Source: Arthrobacter sp. ISL-28 (GTDB lineage: Bacteria; Actinomycetota; Actinomycetes; Actinomycetales; Micrococcaceae). From it: a stretch of 64,000 nt of DNA. The notes below the pieces were generated by a model, which made no database searches, was not told the DNA's origin, and saw nothing but the letters and a program-made list of their open reading frames with translations. The position numbers were made by a program, and so were the translations under genes. Shown one piece after another: positions 44,458-52,053 of this stretch (position 1 is the stretch's first letter; every line of letters begins with the position of its first letter). The stretch is from NCBI RefSeq assembly GCF_018613875.1, contig NZ_JAGGPJ010000007.1, positions 124,001 to 188,000 on the forward strand, given 5' to 3'.

Positions 44458-45201
44458 TCAGTAAGCGGACGAACCCTGTTCGCCCTTGACGATCGCAATT
44501 CCGGAGCTGGCACCAATACGTGTTGCACCTGCAGCAATCATAGCCTGAGCGTCCGCCAGGGAACGCACTCCGCCGGAGGCCTTGACGCCGATGCGGGGGC
44601 CGACCGTCCGGCGCATGAGGGCAACGTCCTCCACGGTGGCACCGCCGCCGTTGAAGCCGGTGGACGTCTTGACGAAGTCCGCGCCGGCCTCCACGGCCGC
44701 CTCACAGGCCAGGATCTTCTGGTCGTCGCTGAGCAGGGCGGTTTCGATGATGACCTTCAGGATCGCCTCGCCGCCATGGACTGCCTCCGCAACTGCCGTG
44801 ATGTCATCCACGAGGGCGCCCTTGTCGGAAGCGCGGGCGGCGGCAATGTTAATCACCATGTCCACTTCGTCGGCCCCGTCCAGAACGGCGCCGCGCGCTT
44901 CGAAGGCCTTGACGTCACTTGGGGTGGCTCCCAGCGGGAAGCCGACCACCGAGCAGGTCAGCACGCCGGAGCCCTTGAGGGCGGTTTTCACGGTCTTCAC
45001 CCAGACCGGGTTCACGCAGACCGACTTGAACCGGTACTCGGCGGCTTCGGCGCAGACTTTGAGGATCTCCGCCTCGCTGGCTTCCGGCTTGAGCAGCGTG
45101 TGGTCGATGTAGGAAGCGATGTTGGAAGGCTCAGCACCGGTGGCCGGAGTCCCTGCGGGGGTTGTTGCGGTGCCCGGTCCCGGGCTTGCTTCGTTGCTCA
45201 T
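44458..45201 (-). CDS. deoC: deoxyribose-phosphate aldolase
   Basis: 247 residues from ATG 45201, with AAAGGA 6 nt upstream (a frame to 45285 is rejected). It cleaves 2-deoxyribose-5-phosphate to glyceraldehyde-3-phosphate and acetaldehyde. Seen: [37 protein letters not shown], the Schiff-base lysine in [10 protein letters not shown] and [10 protein letters not shown] with the second active-site lysine. A 25-residue Ala/Pro/Thr N-terminal extension precedes the barrel. deo partners (punA, phosphomannomutase) lie elsewhere in the window, not adjacent. Confidence 0.95.
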   Translation of the reverse strand: MSNEASPGPGTATTPAGTPATGAEPSNIASYIDHTLLKPEASEAEILKVCAEAAEYRFKSVCVNPVWVKTVKTALKGSGVLTCSVVGFPLGATPSDVKAFEARGAVLDGADEVDMVINIAAARASDKGALVDDITAVAEAVHGGEAILKVIIETALLSDDQKILACEAAVEAGADFVKTSTGFNGGGATVEDVALMRRTVGPRIGVKASGGVRSLADAQAMIAAGATRIGASSGIAIVKGEQGSSAY

Positions 45202-45298
45202 GCTGGTCCTTTCCATGGGCCTCACGGGCCGCAGTTTCCGCAGATGACGCGGCTCCTTGAGTGACCATCTTGCCACAGCCCACAACGCCTGCCGCAGG

Positions 45299-46222
45299 CT
45301 AGGCTGCGGCCGCCAGACCAGCCTCCGCTGCCGCTGCCATCAGCCCCGCCGCACAGACGCCCGCAGCGGATCCGGAGGCCACCAGCAGGCCCAGCCGCAC
45401 GCCGTCGAATGATGCGGCATCACCGATGGCCCAGATCCCGGGTACGGATGAACGGTAGTCTGTGCCGACGACGATGCCCCCGGACCGGGCAGTCGCCACC
45501 CCTGCGGTGGCGGCGAGGCCGTCGCGGGCGATTCTGTCTTCGGCCAGCACGACGAGGTCCCCGCTCATCCTGCTGCCGTCATCGAAAACTATGCCGGCGG
45601 CAGGAAGCACAGACCCGGCCGGGGTGGGGACTACGGCGGCGGGGCGGGCAGTGGTGCGGACGGGGCGCACGCCCTTGGCACGGAGCACAGCTTCGGCCTG
45701 CCCGGCGGCTGCCCCGGTGCCGATAAGGATCCCCAGGGGCCGCCTGCCCAGGACCCGGGTGACTTCCTTGACGGCGTCGCCGATCTTCGCGGCGTCATCG
45801 ATAGTGGAGTAGCTGAGGCAGCGGCCGGAACCTTCAACGGGCGACTCTGCGGGTGCCGAGCCGGTGGCAATCACCAGCTGGTCATAGCCGAAGTCCATGC
45901 CGTCCGCGGTGGTGACCACCCGGGCTGCGGCATCGATGTGGCTTGCGGGCTGGCCGAAGCGCACGGAGACAAACGGCAGGGCAGCGAGTTCCAGCAGCTC
46001 CGACGGCGCCTCGTCCAAGTTGCTCAGCACGGTGACGGTCCCGGCGAACTTTGCCCTGGCGAGCTGGGCGACGAGCGCCTGGGCGGCGGGACCTGCCCCG
46101 GCGATGACGACTCTGGGTGTCGAGACAGGAGCCGAGACGGCTGCCGAGGCAGTTGGTGAGCCGGAGCCAGGTGCGGTGGCGGATGCGGTGGAGATGAGCG
46201 GGAACTGTGCCGGAGCGGACAT
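45299..46222 (-). CDS. FAD/NAD-dependent oxidoreductase, orphan next to nitrite reductase
   Basis: 307 residues, shorter than typical NirB-type or ferredoxin reductases. Seen: [18 protein letters not shown] (FAD dinucleotide fold, about 37-54), [10 protein letters not shown], and the second FAD motif [20 protein letters not shown]. The central NAD-binding part is degenerate ([17 protein letters not shown]) and no Fe-S or siroheme domain follows. It resembles a detached N-terminal flavin module of NirB. It follows the nirB-cobA-nnaR operon after a 309-bp gap with its own candidate regulatory box, and may serve as an auxiliary reductase (inference). Confidence 0.75.
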   Translation of the reverse strand: MSAPAQFPLISTASATAPGSGSPTASAAVSAPVSTPRVVIAGAGPAAQALVAQLARAKFAGTVTVLSNLDEAPSELLELAALPFVSVRFGQPASHIDAAARVVTTADGMDFGYDQLVIATGSAPAESPVEGSGRCLSYSTIDDAAKIGDAVKEVTRVLGRRPLGILIGTGAAAGQAEAVLRAKGVRPVRTTARPAAVVPTPAGSVLPAAGIVFDDGSRMSGDLVVLAEDRIARDGLAATAGVATARSGGIVVGTDYRSSVPGIWAIGDAASFDGVRLGLLVASGSAAGVCAAGLMAAAAEAGLAAAA

Positions 46223-46302
46223 GTGCTGGCCCTTTCAGGTGCTGCAGGCGGGCCGGATCTCGGGCCCTGTTGTGCTGATGGGACCCAGCGTAGGCGGCCG
46301 GT

Positions 46303-46329
46303 TTTTCGCTCATGTTTCCCGGCCGTTGC
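46303..46329 (-). promoter_or_regulatory. weak GlnR-like box upstream of the orphan flavoprotein gene
   Basis: On the minus strand: GCAAC, 6 nt, GAAAC, 6 nt, GAAAA, i.e. three 5-mers at 11-bp spacing, 81-107 bp upstream of the start at 46222. Two of three are good matches to the actinobacterial GlnR half-site. Confidence 0.35.
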
Positions 46330-46442
46330 GGAATTATCCCCGTCCGTTCGCCAGTTTTTACCCATCGGTAATAAACGCAATGCGGAGCCACATCGCGCCT
46401 ATCCCGAGTGTGGGGAAGTGGCGCGGTGTGACCCCGCATTGC

Positions 46443-46517
46443 GTTGAGGCGTCGTGTGTTGAGGCGCTGTGTGTTGGGGCGTCGTGTGTTGAGGCGCTGT
46501 GTGTTGGGGCGCTCTGG
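46443..46517. repeat. five tandem copies of a 15-bp unit
   Basis: Units 46443-46457, 46458-46472, 46473-46487, 46488-46502 and 46503-46517 follow GTTG(A/G)GGCG(TC/CT)GTGT; the last has diverged at its end. Alternation of TC and CT forms suggests growth by a 30-bp step. It lies immediately after the stop of the HEM4-wHTH regulator gene. Confidence 0.85.
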
Positions 46518-46531
46518 TTTGTAGCGCTGAA

Positions 46532-47707
46532 CTACACGCGGATCCGGTAACCGCGCTTGACCACGGTTTCCACAAGACTCCCGTCCGGCAGTGACGACCG
46601 CAGCCGGCTTACTGTCATGTCGAGCGCGTGCACCGAACCGCGCAGTTCGAGGAGCTCTGACAGCGACTCACGGGACAGCACGGCGCCGCCTGCACCGAGG
46701 AGTGCGCGCAGGAGCAGCAGCGGGGCGGGCGCAATCTCTACCGGTTCACCGTCGATCCGCAGCGAGCGGCCACGGAGTTCCACCGTGCCGGAACGGGTGT
46801 CCAGGCGCCGGACGTGGTTCAGGGCCAGGTGTTCGCACACCAGCCGGATCAGCGCACCCATCCGGAACCGTTCGGGAACCAGGGGACTGATTCCGGCGTC
46901 CAGCAGCGGCTGGGCGGTCACGGGACCCACGACGGCGGTGGTGACGGTGGTTTTCAGGCTCTCCACGAGCTGCTTGTACAGTCCCATTTCGTGCGCGGTG
47001 CTCCACATCGCATCCACTGCCGGGGCACTGGTGAACGTCAGGACGTCCAGATTGCCGCTGCAGGCGGCCTCGATCAGCCGCGGAAGGCGATCGGCGCCGT
47101 CGGGCTTAACCCAGCGGTAGGGGGTCACGGTGAGAACGGTGGCGCCGGACATCCGGAGCCGCTCAAGCTGGCGCACATCCGTGTAACCGTGCAGCTGGAC
47201 TGCCACGGTTTTGCCCCGCACGCCCTCGGCCAGCAGCATGTCGACCAGGGTGGCCGTGGTTTCGTCGCTGCTGATGCCGACGTCGGCAAGGCCGGCCGCG
47301 CGGACGGCGCCCCGGGCTTTGGGCCCACGGACGAACATCCGGCAGGCGCCCAGGGTTTCGAGCAATTCCTCGCCGATTCCAAAGGCGTCCGCCGCCTCGC
47401 ACCAGCGGCGCATGCCATAAGCGGTGGTGGCGATGCACAGGTCTGGCTTCGCGGCGATGATCGCCTTGGTGTCCTCGATGAGGCTGATGTCCTCGTTAAC
47501 CGGGGCGATCTTCAGCGCGGGGGCGTGCAGCACTTCGGCGCCGCGGCGCTCCAGGGCCTCGATCAGGTCCCGGGAACGGCGGTGGGAGGTGACTCCAATC
47601 CGGAATCCCTCCAGCGGCGCCTCCGCAGCCTCGGGCGCGGTTGACTCCTGCGGCCCGGTGTCTGTCAGGGCGGGGGCGATGGCATTCAAAGCGCTCATTT
47701 CGTTCAC
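46532..47707 (-). CDS. uroporphyrinogen-III synthase-like/winged-helix fusion regulator (NnaR-like)
   Basis: 391 residues. Residues about 35-290 form a HEM4 (uroporphyrinogen-III synthase) fold: RIGVTSHRRSRDLIEALERR, AVQLHGYTDV, LTFTSAPAVDAMW, VVGPVTAQPL. Residues about 305-391 form an OmpR/PhoB-type winged helix: LELRGSVHALDMTVSRLRSSL and VVKRGYRIRV. Streptomyces NnaR, with this fusion, co-activates nitrite assimilation genes with GlnR (established). It overlaps cobA by 4 bp at the end of the nirB-cobA operon, so the regulator is co-expressed with its likely targets. Whether HEM4 is catalytic or senses a tetrapyrrole is open. Confidence 0.85.
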   Translation of the reverse strand: MNEMSALNAIAPALTDTGPQESTAPEAAEAPLEGFRIGVTSHRRSRDLIEALERRGAEVLHAPALKIAPVNEDISLIEDTKAIIAAKPDLCIATTAYGMRRWCEAADAFGIGEELLETLGACRMFVRGPKARGAVRAAGLADVGISSDETTATLVDMLLAEGVRGKTVAVQLHGYTDVRQLERLRMSGATVLTVTPYRWVKPDGADRLPRLIEAACSGNLDVLTFTSAPAVDAMWSTAHEMGLYKQLVESLKTTVTTAVVGPVTAQPLLDAGISPLVPERFRMGALIRLVCEHLALNHVRRLDTRSGTVELRGRSLRIDGEPVEIAPAPLLLLRALLGAGGAVLSRESLSELLELRGSVHALDMTVSRLRSSLPDGSLVETVVKRGYRIRV

Positions 47708-48738
47708 GAACCCAGCAGCGAGGCCGCCAGGCGGTCAAGATCCGCGGCGGCCTCGGCATGCCCGCGGTTGGCCTCAGCCACGCGCACCACCTCGCCAATC
47801 ACGAGGACGGCGGGGTTGCTGCAGCCGGCAGCGGCGGAGGCGATGGTGCCCAGTTCGGCGATGGTGGTCCGCTGGCCGGGGCGGTAGCCGCGTTCGACGA
47901 CCGCCATCGGCATGTCGGCACGCATGCCGGCCCGGCGCAGGCCCGCGGCCAGGTGGTGCAGCGTTCCGATTCCCATGAGCACCACGATAGTGCCGCCCAG
48001 CCCTGCGAGGTGGGTGAGTTCCTTCTCGGTCAGCGGGGCGTGGCCGGAAACAACCGTGAACATGTGGCTGACTTCGCGGTGCGTGACGGGGATTCCGGCG
48101 GCTGCCGGAACGGAGATCGCACTGGTGACGCCGGAGATCACGCGGACGGGCACGCCGGCGGCGACGCACGAGGCAACTTCCTCTCCGCCGCGGCCGAAGA
48201 CGTACGGGTCCCCGCCCTTGAGCCGGACCACGTTATTTCCGGCGAGGGCGCTTTCCACCATGAGCTTTTCGATGTCGCCCTGGCTGACCTTGTGGTGCCC
48301 GGGCTTCTTGCCCACATCCACCAGTTCGGCCGAGGTCAGGGAGGGCAGTTCCTGGTAGGGGGCCAGCCGGTCGTAGAACACGACGTCGGCATCGCGCAGG
48401 GCCTTGACGGCCGCCACAGTCAGCAGTTCGGTCGTGCCGGGGCCGCCGCCGACCAGCGTGACGTGGCCCACCGGGCCTGCAGGCGGTTCGGCGGAAACAG
48501 GGATGCCGGTGGCGCGGCACCGCTCCAGCAGTGCCTCCCAGCCCGGCTGGCCGTCGTTGACTGCTGCGACCAGGAACGGGCGCTCGGGCAGCGGGCCGTC
48601 ATGGCTGGCTCCGTGCGGAGTGCTGAGGCGGGAGATGACGGCGCCAGCTGCCTTATAGCGGCGGACGGCCTGGCGGGCGGCGTGGTCGGAGCCGGTGACC
48701 AGGACCTCGCGGTCGGTGAGATCAATGCTGAGCTGCAT
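47704..48738 (-). CDS. cobA: uroporphyrinogen-III C-methyltransferase
   Basis: 344 residues from ATG 48738, 1 bp after the nirB stop with GAGGT upstream; an ATG at 48756 is possible but overlaps nirB. It makes precorrin-2 from uroporphyrinogen III with two SAM, the first step to siroheme for NirB. The methyltransferase domain (about 92-335) has VTLVGGGPGTTELLT, VVFYDRLAPYQEL, RLKGGDPYVFGRGGEE and PVTHREVSHMFTVVSGH. The first ~88 residues resemble a shortened CysG N-terminal domain without a clear NAD loop (LVTGSDHAARQAVRRY), so dehydrogenase/ferrochelatase activity is doubtful. Confidence 0.93.
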   Translation of the reverse strand: MQLSIDLTDREVLVTGSDHAARQAVRRYKAAGAVISRLSTPHGASHDGPLPERPFLVAAVNDGQPGWEALLERCRATGIPVSAEPPAGPVGHVTLVGGGPGTTELLTVAAVKALRDADVVFYDRLAPYQELPSLTSAELVDVGKKPGHHKVSQGDIEKLMVESALAGNNVVRLKGGDPYVFGRGGEEVASCVAAGVPVRVISGVTSAISVPAAAGIPVTHREVSHMFTVVSGHAPLTEKELTHLAGLGGTIVVLMGIGTLHHLAAGLRRAGMRADMPMAVVERGYRPGQRTTIAELGTIASAAAGCSNPAVLVIGEVVRVAEANRGHAEAAADLDRLAASLLGS

Positions 48739-48739
48739 G

Positions 48740-51385
48740 CTATACCTCGTTCTCATCGCGGGGCCTCATGGGGATGGAAGCCCCGATCAGCACTGGTTCT
48801 TGGCTGGCACGTGCTTTTTCCTCTGCCGTGGCCGGACGCATCTGGCCGCGCTCATCGGGGACGAAGGTAATGGAGTCGTCCTTCTGGTCCGGGGCGTTGA
48901 CGAAGGAGCGGAACCGGCGCAGGCGCTCGGGATCAGTCAGCGTGTCAGCCCACTCGTCGACGTAGGTGTCAACGTGCTTGGCCATGGCTGCCTCGAGCTC
49001 CTCGGCGATGCCCAGGGTGTCATGCACCACGACGTCCTCGACGTGCTTGATGCCGCCGTCGAGCTCCTCCTGCCAGCGGGCGGTACGCTGCAGGCGGTCG
49101 GCGGTGCGGATGTAGTACATGAAGTAGCGGTCGATGTACTTGATGAGCGTCTCGTCGTCGAGGTCCTTGGCCAGCAGCTGGGCGTGCGCCGGGGTGGCAC
49201 CGCCGTTACCGCCGACGTACAGGTTCCAGCCGTCGGCGGTGGCGATGACGCCGACGTCCTTGCCGCGGGCCTCGGCGCATTCGCGGGCACAGCCGGACAC
49301 GCCCATCTTGAGCTTGTGCGGGCTGCGGAGGCCGCGGTAGCGCAGTTCGAGCTGAATGGCCATGGCCACCGAGTCCTGGACGCCGAAGCGGCACCAGGTG
49401 GAACCGACGCAGGACTTTACGGTGCGGAGGCTCTTTCCGTACGCCTGGCCGGACTCGAAGCCGGCGTCCACGAGTTCCTTCCAGATTTCCGGGAGCTGCT
49501 CGAGCCGGGCGCCGAACATGTCGATGCGCTGGCCGCCGGTGATCTTGGTGTAGAGGTTGTACTTCTCGGCGACCGCGGCGATGACGCCCAGCTTCTTCGG
49601 GGTGATCTCACCGCCGGCGATGCGGGGGACCACCGAGTAGGTGCCGTCCTTCTGCATGTTCGCGAGGGCGCGGTCGTTGGTGTCCTGCAGGGTGCCGCGG
49701 CCGGCGTCGAGGACGTAGGCGCTGTTCTGGCTGGCGAGGATGTTGGCGATAGTCGGCTTGCAGATGTCGCAGCCTGCGCCGGTGCCGTACTTGGCCATGA
49801 TCTCTTCGAAGGAGGTCAGTTCCAGGACGCGGATGGCGTCGAACAGTTCCTGGCGGGACAGCTCGATGTGCTCGCAGAGCGCCTTCGAGACTTCGACGCC
49901 GGACTTGGTCAGTTCGCCCTCGAGGAGCTTCTTGAGCATCGGAACGCAGGAACCGCAGCTGGTTCCGGCGCGGGTGCAGCCCTTGAGTTCGCCGAGTTCC
50001 TGCACGGGGGCATTGCCTTCACAGGTTCCGCAGCCGTTGACGGTGTCGCGGATGGTTCCGGCCGACACGTTGTTGCAGGAGCAGAGGATGGCGTCGTCCG
50101 GCAGCTCTGTCTCGGGGGCTTCGCCGCCGCCGGCAGCCGTCAGGTAGGCGCCGGGCTCTGCCGGGAGTTCCCGGCCCAGAAGCGGGCGCAGGCTGGTGTA
50201 CGGGGTGGCGTCGCCGACGAAGATGCCGCCGAGGAGGGTCTTGGCATCGTCCGTGGTGACGATCTTCTGGTAGACGCCGCGGGCGGGGTCCGCGTAAACA
50301 ATTTCGAGGGCGTGCTCGGTCTTGGCAAAGGCATCACCGAAGCTGGCCACGTCAACACCTGACAGCTTCAGCTTCGTGGCGGTGTCAAAGCCAGGGAAGG
50401 TTGCCTCGCCGCCGTGCAGGCGGTCGGCCACGATTTCGGCCATGGTGTTGGCCGGGGCCACGAGGCCAAGGCACATCCCGCCGAAGTTCGCCACTTCACC
50501 AATGGCCCAGATTCCGGGTACTTCCGTGGCGCAGAAGTCATTGATGACCACACCACCGCGCTGGCCCAGGCTGAACAGCTGCTCTTCGCCTTCGGCAGCA
50601 CGGAAGAGTTCATCGCGCGGCCGGACGCCAATGGCGACGATCACGATGTCCGCGTCGATAACGCGGCCGTCTGCCATGAGGACACCGGTGACCTGGCCGT
50701 CGTCGTCGGACAATACTTCCGACGGGAAGACGCCGCCGTGGACTTCGAAGCCCTTGGCTTTGATGAGCCGGCCCATTGCCTGGCCGGCACCTTCATCAAG
50801 CTGGGTGGCCATCAGCCACTGGGAACCGTCGATGACGATCGGGGTGGCGCCCAGCTGCTCCGTGCCGGCGGCCGATTCGAGCCCGAGAAGGCCTCCACCG
50901 ATAGTTACTGCATTGACCTTGCGGCCCAATTTTTTCGTGAGCTGGGTAATGGCCTCGTTGATGGCCCAGACGTCTTCGAGCGTGCGGTAGACGTGCGTGA
51001 GCTCGGCGCCGGGGATTGGCAGGCGTGCGGCATTCGAACCGGTGGCCACCACCAGTTCGTCGTATTCGTAGGTGTTGCCGGCTGCGGTTTTAACGGCTTT
51101 GGCGGCAGCGTCGATCTTCACGACGCGCTCGCCGGTCTTCAGGTCCATGGACCCGTGGTCCCACATGGTCGCAGCGCCGAGCGTCAGGTCAACCGTGCTG
51201 TCCGTAAGCGCCTTGCTCAGTGCAACGCGGTCGTAGGGCAGGTGCGCTTCCTCCGTAAGTACAGTTACGTGCCAGCCTTCGAGGCCACGGGCATGCATGG
51301 CGTCGGCAAAGCGGTGGGCCGCAGGGCCGCCGCCGGCGACCACGATGCGGCGTGGTGTCTCTGTGCTTGAAGTCTGTCCGGTCAC
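48740..51385 (-). CDS. nirB: assimilatory nitrite reductase [NAD(P)H] large subunit
   Basis: 881 residues from GTG or ATG 51385. Reduces nitrite to ammonium. Order: FAD/NAD domain (VVAGGGPAAHRFADAM, about 14-29; VIAIGVRPRDEL; IWAIGEVANFGGMCLGLVA), a BFD-like [2Fe-2S] pair (LCSCNNVSAGTIR about 433; CTRAGTSCGSC; GCDICKPTIAN about 539), then the sulfite/nitrite reductase domains with siroheme-[4Fe-4S] cysteines in CVGSTWCRFG (about 660) and GCARECAEA (about 699). Full length. The small subunit nirD is divergent, not downstream as usual. A phased GlnR-type box lies 68-105 bp upstream. Confidence 0.96.
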   Translation of the reverse strand: MTGQTSSTETPRRIVVAGGGPAAHRFADAMHARGLEGWHVTVLTEEAHLPYDRVALSKALTDSTVDLTLGAATMWDHGSMDLKTGERVVKIDAAAKAVKTAAGNTYEYDELVVATGSNAARLPIPGAELTHVYRTLEDVWAINEAITQLTKKLGRKVNAVTIGGGLLGLESAAGTEQLGATPIVIDGSQWLMATQLDEGAGQAMGRLIKAKGFEVHGGVFPSEVLSDDDGQVTGVLMADGRVIDADIVIVAIGVRPRDELFRAAEGEEQLFSLGQRGGVVINDFCATEVPGIWAIGEVANFGGMCLGLVAPANTMAEIVADRLHGGEATFPGFDTATKLKLSGVDVASFGDAFAKTEHALEIVYADPARGVYQKIVTTDDAKTLLGGIFVGDATPYTSLRPLLGRELPAEPGAYLTAAGGGEAPETELPDDAILCSCNNVSAGTIRDTVNGCGTCEGNAPVQELGELKGCTRAGTSCGSCVPMLKKLLEGELTKSGVEVSKALCEHIELSRQELFDAIRVLELTSFEEIMAKYGTGAGCDICKPTIANILASQNSAYVLDAGRGTLQDTNDRALANMQKDGTYSVVPRIAGGEITPKKLGVIAAVAEKYNLYTKITGGQRIDMFGARLEQLPEIWKELVDAGFESGQAYGKSLRTVKSCVGSTWCRFGVQDSVAMAIQLELRYRGLRSPHKLKMGVSGCARECAEARGKDVGVIATADGWNLYVGGNGGATPAHAQLLAKDLDDETLIKYIDRYFMYYIRTADRLQRTARWQEELDGGIKHVEDVVVHDTLGIAEELEAAMAKHVDTYVDEWADTLTDPERLRRFRSFVNAPDQKDDSITFVPDERGQMRPATAEEKARASQEPVLIGASIPMRPRDENEV

Positions 51386-51452
51386 TTAGGGGCCTTTCGC
51401 ATGGGCCGCAGACGGTGCTCTGCAGCTTGTCCATCCAGACTAGGCAAGGGCA

Positions 51453-51490
51453 GTTTCGCTTCAGTTTCCCTTATGTTTCGTGAACTTAAC
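51453..51490 (-). promoter_or_regulatory. GlnR-type operator upstream of nirB
   Basis: On the minus strand: GTTAA, n6, GAAAC, n6, GAAAC, n6, GAAAC. Four 5-mers are phased exactly 11 bp apart (plus-strand starts 51453, 51464, 51475, 51486). The actinobacterial GlnR consensus is gTnAc-n6-GaAAc repeated with the same phase (established). It lies 68-105 bp before the nirB start, suited to activation. A further weak half-site, GTGAT, continues the phase at 51497-51501. Confidence 0.7.
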
Positions 51491-51679
51491 TTCTGCATCA
51501 CGAACACATTTCGGGACAGGTGAGGTCTCTTTTACGTTCCGGACACATTGACTGCACGCCTCTGAAACACCGGCAACCTAGCTTGAATATACCGCCGCAA
51601 TTGGCGGCTGAAGCAGGCGTACACACGCCTCGCGGGACCGGCCTTCCGCCGGGAAGCAGGCAAAGGGAGAGGAGCCGAC

Positions 51680-52045
51680 ATGACGGCAACACTGGAACTT
51701 GAGGGTCTTGAAACCGGATATGCCGCTGGCTGGCACCGGGTCTGCCCCGTGGACGAGCTGGAGCTCGCCTGGGGTGAGGCGGCGCTTGTTGCCGGCTTCC
51801 AGGTGGCATTGTTCCGCACCGCGCCCGGTGAGGTTTTCGCAGTAACCCAGGAGGATCCCGCCACCGGAGCCTTCGTGATGGCACGCGGCATCCTGGGATC
51901 GCGCGGCACCCGCCCCACCATTGCATCGCCGCTGCACAAAGAGGTTTACGACCTTGAGACCGGCGAGTGCTTCGGTAACGCCGAACTGCGGCTTGCCACG
52001 TTCACCACGCGCATCAACGGCGGCTACATCGAAATCGAGCTGTAG
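51680..52045 (+). CDS. nirD: nitrite reductase small subunit
   Basis: 121 residues from ATG 51680, with GGGAGAGGAG upstream. Rieske-like beta fold: WHRVCPVDELELAWG, EVFAVTQEDPATGAF, SPLHKEVYDLETGECF and NGGYIEIEL. As in other NirD proteins the Cys/His pairs that hold a Rieske cluster are incomplete, so it is expected to support NirB structurally. It is transcribed away from nirB across a 294-bp shared upstream region; how both are switched on together is unclear, as the GlnR-type box is nearer to nirB (190 bp from nirD). Confidence 0.93.
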   Translation: MTATLELEGLETGYAAGWHRVCPVDELELAWGEAALVAGFQVALFRTAPGEVFAVTQEDPATGAFVMARGILGSRGTRPTIASPLHKEVYDLETGECFGNAELRLATFTTRINGGYIEIEL

Positions 52046-52053
52046 GTCAGCAC

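Larger units (their letters stand above)
46223..46531. other. 309-bp intergenic region downstream of the HEM4-wHTH gene
   Basis: No gene is seen. It holds the candidate GlnR-like box at 46303-46329 for the orphan flavoprotein and a 75-bp array of 15-bp tandem repeats at 46443-46517. Confidence 0.7.

Noticed and set aside
48695..50362. 555-residue plus-strand frame opposite nirB
   Set aside because: Antisense to the siroheme and Fe-S domains of nirB; no recognisable motif.
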